Notes under the pieces: generated by a model
What the model was told of the DNA's origin: nothing
The model's database searches: none
Seen by the model: the letters and a program-made list of their open reading frames with translations, nothing else
Shown here: one piece after another, positions 15,948-24,375 of the stretch
Layout: each line of letters begins with the position of its first letter
How positions within the stretch are numbered: the first letter of the stretch is position 1
Assembly: GCF_011038975.1 (NCBI RefSeq)
Contig: NZ_JAAKEC010000014.1
Coordinates: forward strand, 1-64,000
Length of the DNA stretch: 64,000 nt
Source of the DNA: Adlercreutzia sp. ZJ176
Lineage (GTDB): Bacteria > Actinomycetota > Coriobacteriia > Coriobacteriales > Eggerthellaceae
Reading direction: 5' to 3'
Position numbers and translations under genes: made by a program

Positions 15948-18311
15948 ATGGAGCTTTTTGAGAAGAAGTTCAATCCCGAACTCTACAAGACTGACTTCCA
16001 TTGGAAGGAGGGGGACTACGACGTCTACCGCGTGTGCCACTGGTCGGCGCCGGGCTGTCACAACTCGTGCGGCATCCTGCTGTACGTGAAGGACGGCAAG
16101 CTCGAGCGCGTCGAGGGCGACCCGAACCAGCCGTACAACCGCGGGCGCCTGTGCATGCGCTGCCTCAACCTGCCTGAGGCGTGCAACGACCTGCTCAACC
16201 GCCTGAAGTGGCCGGTGAAGCGCGTCGGCGAGCGCGGCGAGAACCAGTGGGAGCGCATCAGCTGGGACGAGGCGTACGACATCATCGTCGAGAACGTGCG
16301 CCGCATCCAGAAGGAGTGGGGCCCCGAGGCCATCTGCGGCATGATCGGCACGGGCCGCAACGTGTGCTGGCAGAACCCGCTCATCTGCTACGCGGGCTTC
16401 GGCTCGCCCAACATGAGCTTCGGCTTCCTGTCGGGCGACTGCTGCATGGTTCCCCGCACGTCGCTGTCGTTCTGCGTGTGCGGCGACCTGCCCGTCGTCG
16501 ACGCGTCCCAGTTCAACGAGGAGCGCTGGGACCATCCCGAGTACGAGTACCCCGAGGTCGTGCTCGTGTGGGGCAACGACGTGATCAAGTCCAACGGCGA
16601 CGGCTTCTTGGGCCACTGGATCGTCGACATGATGACGCAGGCCAACACCAAGCTCATCGTGGTCGACCCCGACCTCACCTGGCTCGCGTCGCGCGCTGAC
16701 GTGTGGATCCAGCCGCGTCCGGGCGTCGACTCCGCCATCGCCATGGCCATGACCAACGTGATCATCGAGGAGGACCTCTACGACCACGACTTCGTCGAGA
16801 ACTGGACGTACGGCTTCGACGAGCTGGCCGCGCGCGTGAAGGACATGACCCCCGAGAAGGCCGCCGAGATCGCGTGGGTTGACGCCGAGGACATCCGCAA
16901 GGCTGCGCGCATGTTCGCCGCTGCCAAGCCGGGCGCCCTGCAGTGGGGCCTGACCACCGACATGCGCGTCAACGGCATCTCCGAGGCCCACTGCCTCATG
17001 TCGCTGAACGCCATCTGCGGCAACGTCGACCAGGCCGGCGGCAACTACCTCGCCCGCGAGGCCTACAGCATGAACCTCGCGTATCTGTGCGGCTACTTCG
17101 AGAACCTCGACGTCGACATGCGCGCCAAGCGCCTGGGCAACGACATCTCGCCGATGCACCAGTTCGGCCTGAGCTCCACCGCGGCGTCTGACGTGGTGCT
17201 CCAGGCGATCGAGTGCGGCGAGCCCTATCCGGTGAAGATGCTGTGGTTCCAGGGGTGCAACTCCATCGCCAACATGGCCGCCGAGGCTCCGCGCGTGTAC
17301 GAGGCCATCAAGACCACCGAGTTCAACGTGGTGGTTGACTACTGCATCACCCCGACGGCCGTCGCCTGCGCCGACATCGTGCTCCCGTGCGCCATGAGCC
17401 CCGAGCGCAACCAGCTGCGCACGTGGTGGACGCCGCTGCGCCAGTCGACGCGCGTGGTCGAGTACTACGAGTCCAAGACCGACGAGCAGATCATCCTCGA
17501 GCTGGGCAAGAGGCTGAACCCCGAGGCGTGGCCGTACGAGACCGACATCGACCTCCTGAACGCCCGCCTGAAGGAGGGCGACGTCCCCGAGGACTTCGCC
17601 GGCCTGCAGGAGATGGTCTACGACTGGGAGCCGCTCGAGTACCATCGCTACGAGAAGGGCCTGCTGCGCCCCGACGGCCAGCCCGGCTTCAACACCCCGA
17701 CGGGCATGATCGAGCTGTACTGCACGACGCTCGAGGCGTTCGGCAACGACCCGCTGCCGAGCTACGAGGAGCCGCCCGAGAGCCCGATCAGCACCCCGAA
17801 GCGCTTCGAGGAGTACCCGATCGTCCTCACCACGGGCCATCGCTCCTTCGAGTTCTTCCACTCCGAGCATCGCAACCAGAAGACGATGCGCGAGTTCCAT
17901 CCCAACCCGCGCGTGCGCATCCATCCCGAGACGGCCGCCAAGTACGGCATCGAGGACGGCCAGTGGGTGTGGATCGAGAACCAGCGCGGCCGCTGCCGTC
18001 AGATCGCCTGGGTGACCGAGGGCATGAAGCCCGGCTGCGCGAGCGCCGAGCACGGCTGGTGGTTCCCCGAGACCGAGGGCGCCGAGCCCAACCTGTTCGG
18101 CGTGTTCGACTCCAACATCAACAACCTCACGACGATGATGGTCGTCGGCGAGACGGGCTACGGCGCGCCCTACAAGGGCCTTCTGTGCAAGATCTACCCC
18201 TGCACGGAGGAGAACAGCAAGATCATGCCGTCTGAGCAGGTAACGCGCATGGGCGGCTGGGAGTACGACCGCGTTGAGAAGCTGGCCATGGGAGGTTATA
18301 AATATGAGTAA
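15948..18311 (+). CDS. Molybdopterin oxidoreductase, second paralogue
   Basis: A 787-aa catalytic subunit, a paralogue of the enzyme at 10511 (shared GRLCMRCLNLPEACN, WERISWDEAYDI, MIGTGRNVC, EEPPESPISTPKRFEEYPIVLTTG). There is no Tat signal. Cys for a cluster are C37, C41, C69 and C72, with C30 seven residues before C37 instead of three. The candidate Mo-ligand region reads GDCCMVPR. ATG at 15948 is preceded by GAAGAGGAAGG. The last 8 bp overlap its ferredoxin gene. It probably reduces or transhydroxylates an aromatic or similar small molecule; the exact reaction is unknown. Confidence 0.88.
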   Translation: MELFEKKFNPELYKTDFHWKEGDYDVYRVCHWSAPGCHNSCGILLYVKDGKLERVEGDPNQPYNRGRLCMRCLNLPEACNDLLNRLKWPVKRVGERGENQWERISWDEAYDIIVENVRRIQKEWGPEAICGMIGTGRNVCWQNPLICYAGFGSPNMSFGFLSGDCCMVPRTSLSFCVCGDLPVVDASQFNEERWDHPEYEYPEVVLVWGNDVIKSNGDGFLGHWIVDMMTQANTKLIVVDPDLTWLASRADVWIQPRPGVDSAIAMAMTNVIIEEDLYDHDFVENWTYGFDELAARVKDMTPEKAAEIAWVDAEDIRKAARMFAAAKPGALQWGLTTDMRVNGISEAHCLMSLNAICGNVDQAGGNYLAREAYSMNLAYLCGYFENLDVDMRAKRLGNDISPMHQFGLSSTAASDVVLQAIECGEPYPVKMLWFQGCNSIANMAAEAPRVYEAIKTTEFNVVVDYCITPTAVACADIVLPCAMSPERNQLRTWWTPLRQSTRVVEYYESKTDEQIILELGKRLNPEAWPYETDIDLLNARLKEGDVPEDFAGLQEMVYDWEPLEYHRYEKGLLRPDGQPGFNTPTGMIELYCTTLEAFGNDPLPSYEEPPESPISTPKRFEEYPIVLTTGHRSFEFFHSEHRNQKTMREFHPNPRVRIHPETAAKYGIEDGQWVWIENQRGRCRQIAWVTEGMKPGCASAEHGWWFPETEGAEPNLFGVFDSNINNLTTMMVVGETGYGAPYKGLLCKIYPCTEENSKIMPSEQVTRMGGWEYDRVEKLAMGGYKYE

Positions 18312-18642
18312 CTACGGACTTTTCATCAACTACGAGTACTGCACGGGCTGCCATACGTGCGAGGTGGCCTGCAAGAAGGCGCTCAACCTCCCCGAAGGGC
18401 AGCATGGCATCGTGGTGTTCGAGGACGGTCCGCGCAAGAACGTCAACGGCACGTGGGAGCTCACCTACCTGCCGCTGCCCACGCACCTGTGCGACTTCTG
18501 CGCCGACCGCGTAGCGGAGGGGCGCCTCCCCAACTGCGTGCACCACTGCCAGTCCGGCATCATGGTGTACGACACGCTTGAGAACCTGGCGAAGCTGGCC
18601 GAGAAGCACCCGCGCAGCGTCATCTACAACGCGCAGGCCTAA
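18304..18642 (+). CDS. Ferredoxin-type electron-transfer subunit
   Basis: A 112-aa partner of the preceding enzyme, with ligands C15xxCxxCxxxC (YCTGCHTCEVACKKA) and HLCDFC...LPNCVHHC. GGAGG lies 8 bp before ATG 18304, which overlaps the molybdoenzyme stop, so the pair is translationally coupled. A 15-bp perfect hairpin (18674-18688/18699-18713) follows, without a T tract, probably a processing or stability element before the next gene. Confidence 0.92.
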   Translation: MSNYGLFINYEYCTGCHTCEVACKKALNLPEGQHGIVVFEDGPRKNVNGTWELTYLPLPTHLCDFCADRVAEGRLPNCVHHCQSGIMVYDTLENLAKLAEKHPRSVIYNAQA

Positions 18643-18748
18643 GCCTCGCCGAACGCTGACGCAGCGGCGTCATGCGGCGCTGCCGGGACGCAGGGCTCTC
18701 CCGGCAGCGCCGCGCATCTGATAACGCTCAATGAGAAGGAGAACTGAG

Positions 18749-19009
18749 ATGGCAGGTAAGGAACCTTTCCCCACGTTGGTCGTCAACGAAGTGTGGGCTC
18801 GCTGCGGCGGTTGCTGCGAGTGCGAGGACGCGTCCCACGGCCATGACGAGAAGTGCGGGCAGCGCTGCATCCTCCCCATGCAGGGAGGTCCGAACATCGG
18901 CGGGTGGGAGGCCATCGCGCGCGATCCGGAGGGGCCGCTCACAGCCGACAACTGCATGATCGTGTGCGCGCCGTGCTTCAAGAAGATGCGCGACGCAGGG
19001 CGCATCTAG
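18749..19009 (+). CDS. Small Cys-rich HNH-like protein
   Basis: An 86-aa protein with a CGGCCEC motif near residue 19, CGQRC, and LTADNCMIVCAPCFKKMRDAG at the end. The Cys pairs plus the N-x-x-x-x-C-x-x-C tail look like the zinc frame of an HNH nuclease fold, but the catalytic His residues are missing, so nuclease activity is unlikely. AGAAGGAGAACTGAG precedes the ATG. It lies between a molybdoenzyme/ferredoxin pair and a chaperone-like gene and may be an accessory or metal-delivery protein (inference). Confidence 0.6.
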   Translation: MAGKEPFPTLVVNEVWARCGGCCECEDASHGHDEKCGQRCILPMQGGPNIGGWEAIARDPEGPLTADNCMIVCAPCFKKMRDAGRI

Positions 19010-19048
19010 CACCGGGATTCAAGTCAAGGATTGAGAAAGGGGTCTGCC

Positions 19049-20476
19049 ATGCCGTGCTACGTGTGCAACCCGCTGTGCGGCAAGTGCGGGCCCCGACGTG
19101 AGATGCCTGCCGCGCTCAAGGGCAGGTACATGGTGGGGAAGAGGAAGAAGAAGGCCATGGACTACCAGCTTTGCGCGGCCGATTCCACCGAGCTGCAGAG
19201 AACGTACGAGGTGAGCCTCACGGCTGAGGAGACGAAGCGCCTCGTCGACGAGATCTACGCGTTTCTGGCCATGCAGGCGGGCATCGAGTACCTCGCCGAC
19301 CAGAGCGCCGAGGCGCTCGCCGGGCGCTTCGGCGACGATCTGGGCAAGCGCGTGGCGAGCTGCCTCGCGAACCAGTGCGCCGACAAGATCATCGCCGCGG
19401 AAGGGCTCGCCGCCGCGCTCGAGCCCGTGGTGCGCGACGCCTCCGAGATAGGGGAGGGCGCGCCCTTCACCTGCAAGGTGCTGATCCACGTCAAGCCCGA
19501 GCTGGAGCTCTCCTCGTACGAGCCGGTGTCTCTTCCCATCCCCGCGTTCACCGTCTCGCCCGAGATGGTCGAGCGGAATGTGCGGGCGATCGTCGAGGAC
19601 CGCGCGCGCTACGTGGACGACGAGTCGGCCGCGCGCGTCTCCCCGAGCGTGAAGGCCGTCATATCGCTGCGCACCGAGAAGTGCGGCATGGAGGTCCAGC
19701 CGCTCACCTTCGAGAGCATCGTCTACCAGATGGGCAGCGGGATCCTCCCGCAGCAGATTGACGACGCCCTTGCGGGCATGGAGCCGGGCGAGACGAAGGA
19801 GTTCTCGTTCACGGTCACGAGCAAGAACTTCTTGGGGCTTGACGTCGAGGAGACGATGGACTCGACGCTGAGCGTGCTGCGCATCGTGAGGAAGGAGACC
19901 CCCGAGCTCACTGACGCGTGGGTGAAGGGCAACGTCCCCGGCGCCCATGACGTGGAGGGCTTCTACGAGCTCGTCAGGGGCAACCTGTCGGTGCGCGCGC
20001 GGGCCGACTACGATCGGCTCAAGGACGAGGCCGCTGCGAGCGCCCTCGCCGAGCGCCTCCCCGCGTTCGAGCTTCCGGATCTGTACTACGACTACGCGCG
20101 GGCGGGGCTTCTGCAGAACGTCTCGGCCGCCCTTGCGCGCAAGGGCATGAGCGAGGAGGAGTTCTACCTCGCCCAAGGTGTCACGAGCAGCCAGTTCATG
20201 ATCCAGATGAGCGCCCGCGCGCGCGAGGTGCTGCGCCAGGGCCTCGCGCTTGACGCGCTCGCGCGCCACGAGGGCTTCGAGGTCGGGGAGGCCGACCTGG
20301 ACCGCGCGGCCCGCGCCATATCGCCCCGGGATCACACGGGGGCGCGCAAGATGCTCGAGATGAACGGGCGCACCTACCAGCTGCGCGAGATGGCCCTGCG
20401 CCAGAAGGCGCGCGCGGTCCTCGCCGAGCGGGCCGTGGTGCAAGGGGTCGAGGCTCCGGGCACCACGGGCGCTTAG
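19049..20476 (+). CDS. Trigger-factor-like chaperone with N-terminal Cys knuckle
   Basis: A 475-aa protein. After MPCYVCNPLCGKCGPRR (C3xxC6xxxC10xxC13) it follows trigger-factor architecture: an N-domain, FTCKVLIHVKPELEL, an FKBP-like region (MGSGILPQQIDDALAGMEPGETKEFSF), PELTDAWVKG, and a helical C-domain. The ribosome-docking GFRKGKxP signature is not present at the expected place (AGIEYLADQSAEALAG instead). It is therefore likely a dedicated chaperone for the molybdoenzymes rather than the housekeeping factor; the knuckle may bind zinc. ATG at 19049 follows GAAAGGGG. Confidence 0.75.
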   Translation: MPCYVCNPLCGKCGPRREMPAALKGRYMVGKRKKKAMDYQLCAADSTELQRTYEVSLTAEETKRLVDEIYAFLAMQAGIEYLADQSAEALAGRFGDDLGKRVASCLANQCADKIIAAEGLAAALEPVVRDASEIGEGAPFTCKVLIHVKPELELSSYEPVSLPIPAFTVSPEMVERNVRAIVEDRARYVDDESAARVSPSVKAVISLRTEKCGMEVQPLTFESIVYQMGSGILPQQIDDALAGMEPGETKEFSFTVTSKNFLGLDVEETMDSTLSVLRIVRKETPELTDAWVKGNVPGAHDVEGFYELVRGNLSVRARADYDRLKDEAAASALAERLPAFELPDLYYDYARAGLLQNVSAALARKGMSEEEFYLAQGVTSSQFMIQMSARAREVLRQGLALDALARHEGFEVGEADLDRAARAISPRDHTGARKMLEMNGRTYQLREMALRQKARAVLAERAVVQGVEAPGTTGA

Positions 20477-20514
20477 GCGTCAGGCGCCAGGCACCGGGAG
20501 CCTGGCGCGGTATT

Positions 20515-20550
20515 CCCGGCGGGGCGCTCAGCGGAGGGCGCCCCGCCGGG
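20515..20550. terminator. Bidirectional terminator at the island's convergent end
   Basis: CCCGGCGGGGCGC (20515-20527) pairs with GCGCCCCGCCGGG (20538-20550), tail TCTTC. It separates the chaperone gene from the minus-strand regulator. A second hairpin, GCGCCAGGC/GCCTGGCGC, lies just upstream. Confidence 0.75.
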
Positions 20551-20553
20551 TCT

Positions 20554-22167
20554 TCAGGCGAAGAGGTCCTCGAAGCTGCACCCGACGATCTTCCGGAACA
20601 GCTCGGGGTCGTGGATGAGCTTCGAGTACAGGATCGAGAAGTCGAAGAGCAAACGGTCGCGCGACCAGTTCTCGTCGAAGTCAAGCCCGAAGCGGTTCTC
20701 GATCTTGCCGATGCGGTAGAGCACGGTGTTGCGGTGCATGTGCAGCTTCTCGGCCACGACGGTCGCCTTGCGCTCGTAGTGGATGTAGGTGGCGAGGATG
20801 CGCGCGTCGTCCCCGCCGTTCGCCGCGTTCTCGGCGATGATCTTGTCGAGGATGGTGTGCGAGAACGAGAAGTCGCGCAGGGCGGGGCTCATCTCGTCGG
20901 AGTCGACGACCAGAAAGCGCAGGGCCTCCTCGAAGGTGTAGCACAGCTTGCCGCGCTCTTCGCCCGACATGGTGAACCAGTAGGCGAGGTTGATGTTGTC
21001 CTTGTACTTCGAGACCAGCTGGATCTGCTGGTAGGCGAACTTGACGTTCGTGATCTCGTCGAACACCTGGGAGACGGCGACGAACCCCTTCGCGGGATCG
21101 CAGTGGGGCAGAAGCTGCTCTTCGATGGCGCGGTTCGACAGGCTGTTGTCGAGGCCCTTGGAGTAGAGGAGCAGGTAGAGGCGGTCGTCGTAGACGACCG
21201 TGGCGCTGCGCCCCCCGTTGATCCGCTTGAGCGTGAGCGCCAGGTCGCTGAGGTTCTCGCGCGGAACGCCCTCGCGCGGCTCGAAGCAGAGGAGGCGGAA
21301 CTCCGCGTCAAGGGGGATCCTGATGTTCGAGGCGTAGTCGTTCAGCTGCCCCCGGCTGACGTAGCGGCCGTTGACGAGGTCGTCGAAGAGCGCGAAGAAC
21401 GAGTAGCGAACGGGGTCGAAGCGCCCGGTCTGCAGGTCGGCCCTGCTCGAGAGCGACGTTGCCAGCATGTCGAAGAGGTCGCGCTGCCCGCGCGAGGGCT
21501 CTCTCTCGTAAAGCGCCATGAGGAGGAGCTGGCTGCCCTTCTCCTCGCCGATGGTGGCGTTCTCTATGACGAGGTCGCTCGGCCCGTTCTTGAACGAGAC
21601 GGGGGAGCGGCGGATCATCCTGACGCTGTTGACGATCTCGCGCTCTCGGCAGAGGAAGTCCTTGCAGAGGGGCGAGCCGATGTTCGTCAGGGCCTTTGCG
21701 AGGGGCTGCGCGTCGTTGCCGTAGAGCAGAAGCGGTGCGCCGATGATGCGCGCGCTCTTGTTGAGCATCTGCCTGAACCCGTCAGGCGACGTCGTGACGT
21801 GGGCGAGCTCGCTCTGCCACGACTGGATGAGCAGGAAGTAGTTCTGCAGCTTTTGGAGCAGGCCCGTCGGCGCGCTGCTCTGCTCGACGACGATCATCGG
21901 GCTGCCGAGCTCTCCGAGGCCCTCGAGGGCGGGGGCGTCTGCCATGACGATCAGGAGCGCGCCGGGGTAGAGCGCTGCGGCCTGAGGCGCCGCCTTCGCG
22001 CTGCATACGAACAGCATGTCGCGCTCGGGTATGACGCCCTTCTCCCAGTGGACGGACGACACCCACTTGAAGCGCGCGGTCTTCCGCTCGGGCTCTGAGA
22101 TGATGGTGCAGGGCCTGAGCGCGTCGATGATCATGTGATAGCTGATATAGGGAATGTCAACAGCCAT
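20554..22167 (-). CDS. PucR/CdaR-type transcriptional regulator
   Basis: A 537-aa regulator. The C-terminus carries the PucR helix-turn-helix: HYERKATVVAEKLHMHRNTVLYRIGKIENRFGLDF. The long N-terminal and middle regions have no recognisable sensor domain. ATG at 22167 (MAVDIPYISYH) is preferred over 22200 because GAGGGGGA lies just upstream and a minus-strand TATAAT at 22204-22199 puts the start of transcription between them. It is adjacent and antiparallel to the molybdoenzyme operon, so it is a likely substrate-responsive regulator of it. Confidence 0.85.
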   Translation of the reverse strand: MAVDIPYISYHMIIDALRPCTIISEPERKTARFKWVSSVHWEKGVIPERDMLFVCSAKAAPQAAALYPGALLIVMADAPALEGLGELGSPMIVVEQSSAPTGLLQKLQNYFLLIQSWQSELAHVTTSPDGFRQMLNKSARIIGAPLLLYGNDAQPLAKALTNIGSPLCKDFLCREREIVNSVRMIRRSPVSFKNGPSDLVIENATIGEEKGSQLLLMALYEREPSRGQRDLFDMLATSLSSRADLQTGRFDPVRYSFFALFDDLVNGRYVSRGQLNDYASNIRIPLDAEFRLLCFEPREGVPRENLSDLALTLKRINGGRSATVVYDDRLYLLLYSKGLDNSLSNRAIEEQLLPHCDPAKGFVAVSQVFDEITNVKFAYQQIQLVSKYKDNINLAYWFTMSGEERGKLCYTFEEALRFLVVDSDEMSPALRDFSFSHTILDKIIAENAANGGDDARILATYIHYERKATVVAEKLHMHRNTVLYRIGKIENRFGLDFDENWSRDRLLFDFSILYSKLIHDPELFRKIVGCSFEDLFA

Positions 22168-22265
22168 GCTCGTCCCCCTCGATCTGCCGACTGAACCCAT
22201 TATAGCGAGCAGGCCCTGCCCTTCGAGGCGTTCGGCGGCTGTACGTTCCTCCGAAAATCAGCCTC

Positions 22266-24146
22266 CTATTTTGTTAAATCCTCCATTGTGGTCGGCTGGG
22301 GGTTGGACGCCTGCGCCCCAGCGCCTTTGCGGCGATCCTCGGGGCGCTCTCCCGTCGCGGCCTCCCCGAAGATCTGGCTGAGGGACTCGTTGCTCAGGGT
22401 GAGGAAGAGGTACTTGAAGCTCAGGAGCATCCAGTCGCGGGCCGTCTTGCTCGACAAGTCGAAGCAGAAGCGCCTCTGGATCTTCTCGACGTGGTAGAGC
22501 ACGGTGTTGCGGTGCATGTGCATGCGCTGCGCCACGGCGGTGGCGTTGCGCTCGCTCTGCAGGTAGAACCACATGAGCGCAAGGTGGTTCGTGCCGTTCT
22601 CGAGGTCTTCCTGGTGCAGGATGGACGCGATGGAGCACTGGAACGCGAACTGGACGAAGCGCTGGTCATGGGCGGTGGGGTCGATCAGGTAGTACAGCAG
22701 CGCGTCCTCGAACAAATACGCGCCGCGGGCGTGCGAGCTGGTGTCGGCGAACTGCTCCTGCAGGATGGCGCCGCGGAACCCCAGCGCGATCTGCGTCTGC
22801 CGGAAGGCGAGGTCGAGGTCAGTGATGTTCTTGAACACCGACGAGACGCCGCTGATCACGTCGTAGGGCTCGAACACCTTGCGGCGCAGCTCGTCTAGCG
22901 TGCGCGAGTGCGCGAGCTTGCCGTCGGCGCCGCCGCTGTACAGCAGTGCCAGCACGTGGCTCTGGTGGGGGAAGCAGCGCACGTTGCCGTCGTTGAGCGT
23001 GGAGGCGGCCTTCGCCACCAGCCGTGCGCGCTTGGGGTCAGCTCCCTCGTCGACGTCGCACGCCACCAGCTTGAAGTGCCCCGCGTCGGCGAGCCCCGCC
23101 ATGTCCATCTGGGCGCTCACGTACGCCTCGCTGAGCGGCGCGTGCTCGAGCAGCTTGCTGAAGAAGAAGTACGACGGCGTGTTGAGCTGCGCCTCGTGGC
23201 TCCAGATCTTCTCGCACAAAGGCGTCATGCGCCTCACCAGCGTGAGGAACAAGTCCCGCATGCCCTCGGTGTCGGGCATGGCGTTGCACGCCATGGAGAT
23301 GGAGCCGAAGTAGGAGTGGTTGATGTGGATGGGGTGCGACACGCGGTCGAACGGCGTGATCTCGGACGCGGCGCGCGTGTAGAAGGTCTTCTCCGGCAGG
23401 CGAAAGCGCTTCTCGGCGATGGTGTCCGGGGTGAGGCAGCCGTTGTCGATGATGGTGCGATGCAGCTCGTCGGGCGGCTCGACGGCGGTGGTGCGCGCGA
23501 TCACGTTGAAGTTGTTGTCCGAGACGAAGATGAAGTTGCCGATCACGGACGCGCTCGCGTCGAGCATGTCGGTGAGCGTGCCTTGGCGCAGCATGATGCG
23601 CTCAAGATCGCTCTCCCAGATGAGGATGCGGACGAAGAACGACTGCAGCAGGAAGAGCAAATGGGTCAGGCTGCAGCGCCGCTCGAGCACGATCGTGCGT
23701 TCGCGGTAGGGCGCGAAGTCCGCGAGGCGGCTTGCGTCGTCGAGCTGCAAAAGGGCGAACGCCGCCGGGCGCTTTGCGAGGAGCTCGCGTGCGCTGGCCG
23801 CGTCGCACACGAAGAGCAGCTGGGACTCGCTGACGCGCGCGGGCGCGGCGCAGGGGGAGCACGCGGGGCAGGTGGGGCATGTGGCGGCCGGGGTCTCTTC
23901 GGCGCTCTGAGCGCATGCGATCGGCGCGTACCAGCGGAACGTGCGTCGGCTTGCCGTGGGCGCCGCGAGCATGCCGGAGCTTGCGAGGCGGTCGACGAGC
24001 ATGGCGGCAGTCACGTGCGGCAGGCTGTTCTCGCTGGTGGGAGGCTGGCAGAGCAGGTCCTCGAGGGCTTGCTCGCCTGCAGCGCACCTCGCGTTTCCTT
24101 CTGCGCGCCCCATGCCTCGATCTGCGTCCTCGCCCTTGCTCCCCAT
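22266..24146 (-). CDS. PucR/CdaR-type transcriptional regulator, second
   Basis: A 626-aa paralogue-like regulator with HTH QSERNATAVAQRMHMHRNTVLYHVEKIQRRFCFDL near residue 550 and the same overall plan as the gene downstream. The N-terminal part includes a Cys cluster (TCPTCPACSPCAAP, four Cys in 10 residues), which could be redox- or metal-sensitive. Start ATG at 24146 follows GGAGAGGGAAG; a minus-strand TAGAAT box lies at 24221-24216. Two such regulators beside two enzyme operons suggest one each. Confidence 0.83.
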   Translation of the reverse strand: MGSKGEDADRGMGRAEGNARCAAGEQALEDLLCQPPTSENSLPHVTAAMLVDRLASSGMLAAPTASRRTFRWYAPIACAQSAEETPAATCPTCPACSPCAAPARVSESQLLFVCDAASARELLAKRPAAFALLQLDDASRLADFAPYRERTIVLERRCSLTHLLFLLQSFFVRILIWESDLERIMLRQGTLTDMLDASASVIGNFIFVSDNNFNVIARTTAVEPPDELHRTIIDNGCLTPDTIAEKRFRLPEKTFYTRAASEITPFDRVSHPIHINHSYFGSISMACNAMPDTEGMRDLFLTLVRRMTPLCEKIWSHEAQLNTPSYFFFSKLLEHAPLSEAYVSAQMDMAGLADAGHFKLVACDVDEGADPKRARLVAKAASTLNDGNVRCFPHQSHVLALLYSGGADGKLAHSRTLDELRRKVFEPYDVISGVSSVFKNITDLDLAFRQTQIALGFRGAILQEQFADTSSHARGAYLFEDALLYYLIDPTAHDQRFVQFAFQCSIASILHQEDLENGTNHLALMWFYLQSERNATAVAQRMHMHRNTVLYHVEKIQRRFCFDLSSKTARDWMLLSFKYLFLTLSNESLSQIFGEAATGERPEDRRKGAGAQASNPQPTTMEDLTK

Positions 24147-24375
24147 GGTCTTCCCTCTCCGCGCCCCGTGCGGCGCATGTCGTGCAGCATGTCGAGAAGC
24201 GGCATGCCACGTGTTATTCTACCGCAGCGCCTGTCGCTCGCGTTGTTGATTGTGTGCGGGGGAGCTGACCGCTTGGTGACGTGTGCGCGTTGTCGCGGCG
24301 CGTCGGGTTATAATATCCATTCGGTATTCTTGGGTTGCGGCGCTGCGCGCTGCCAAGACGAGGAAGGGACGCTGC

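Noticed and set aside
10511-18311. Tat signal peptides on the molybdoenzymes, linking them to the tat genes at 53 kb
   Set aside because: Both begin with a hydrophilic sequence without a twin-arginine motif or hydrophobic segment at any plausible start.
18749-19009. Functional HNH endonuclease or homing element
   Set aside because: Catalytic His residues are absent and there is no intron or intein context.
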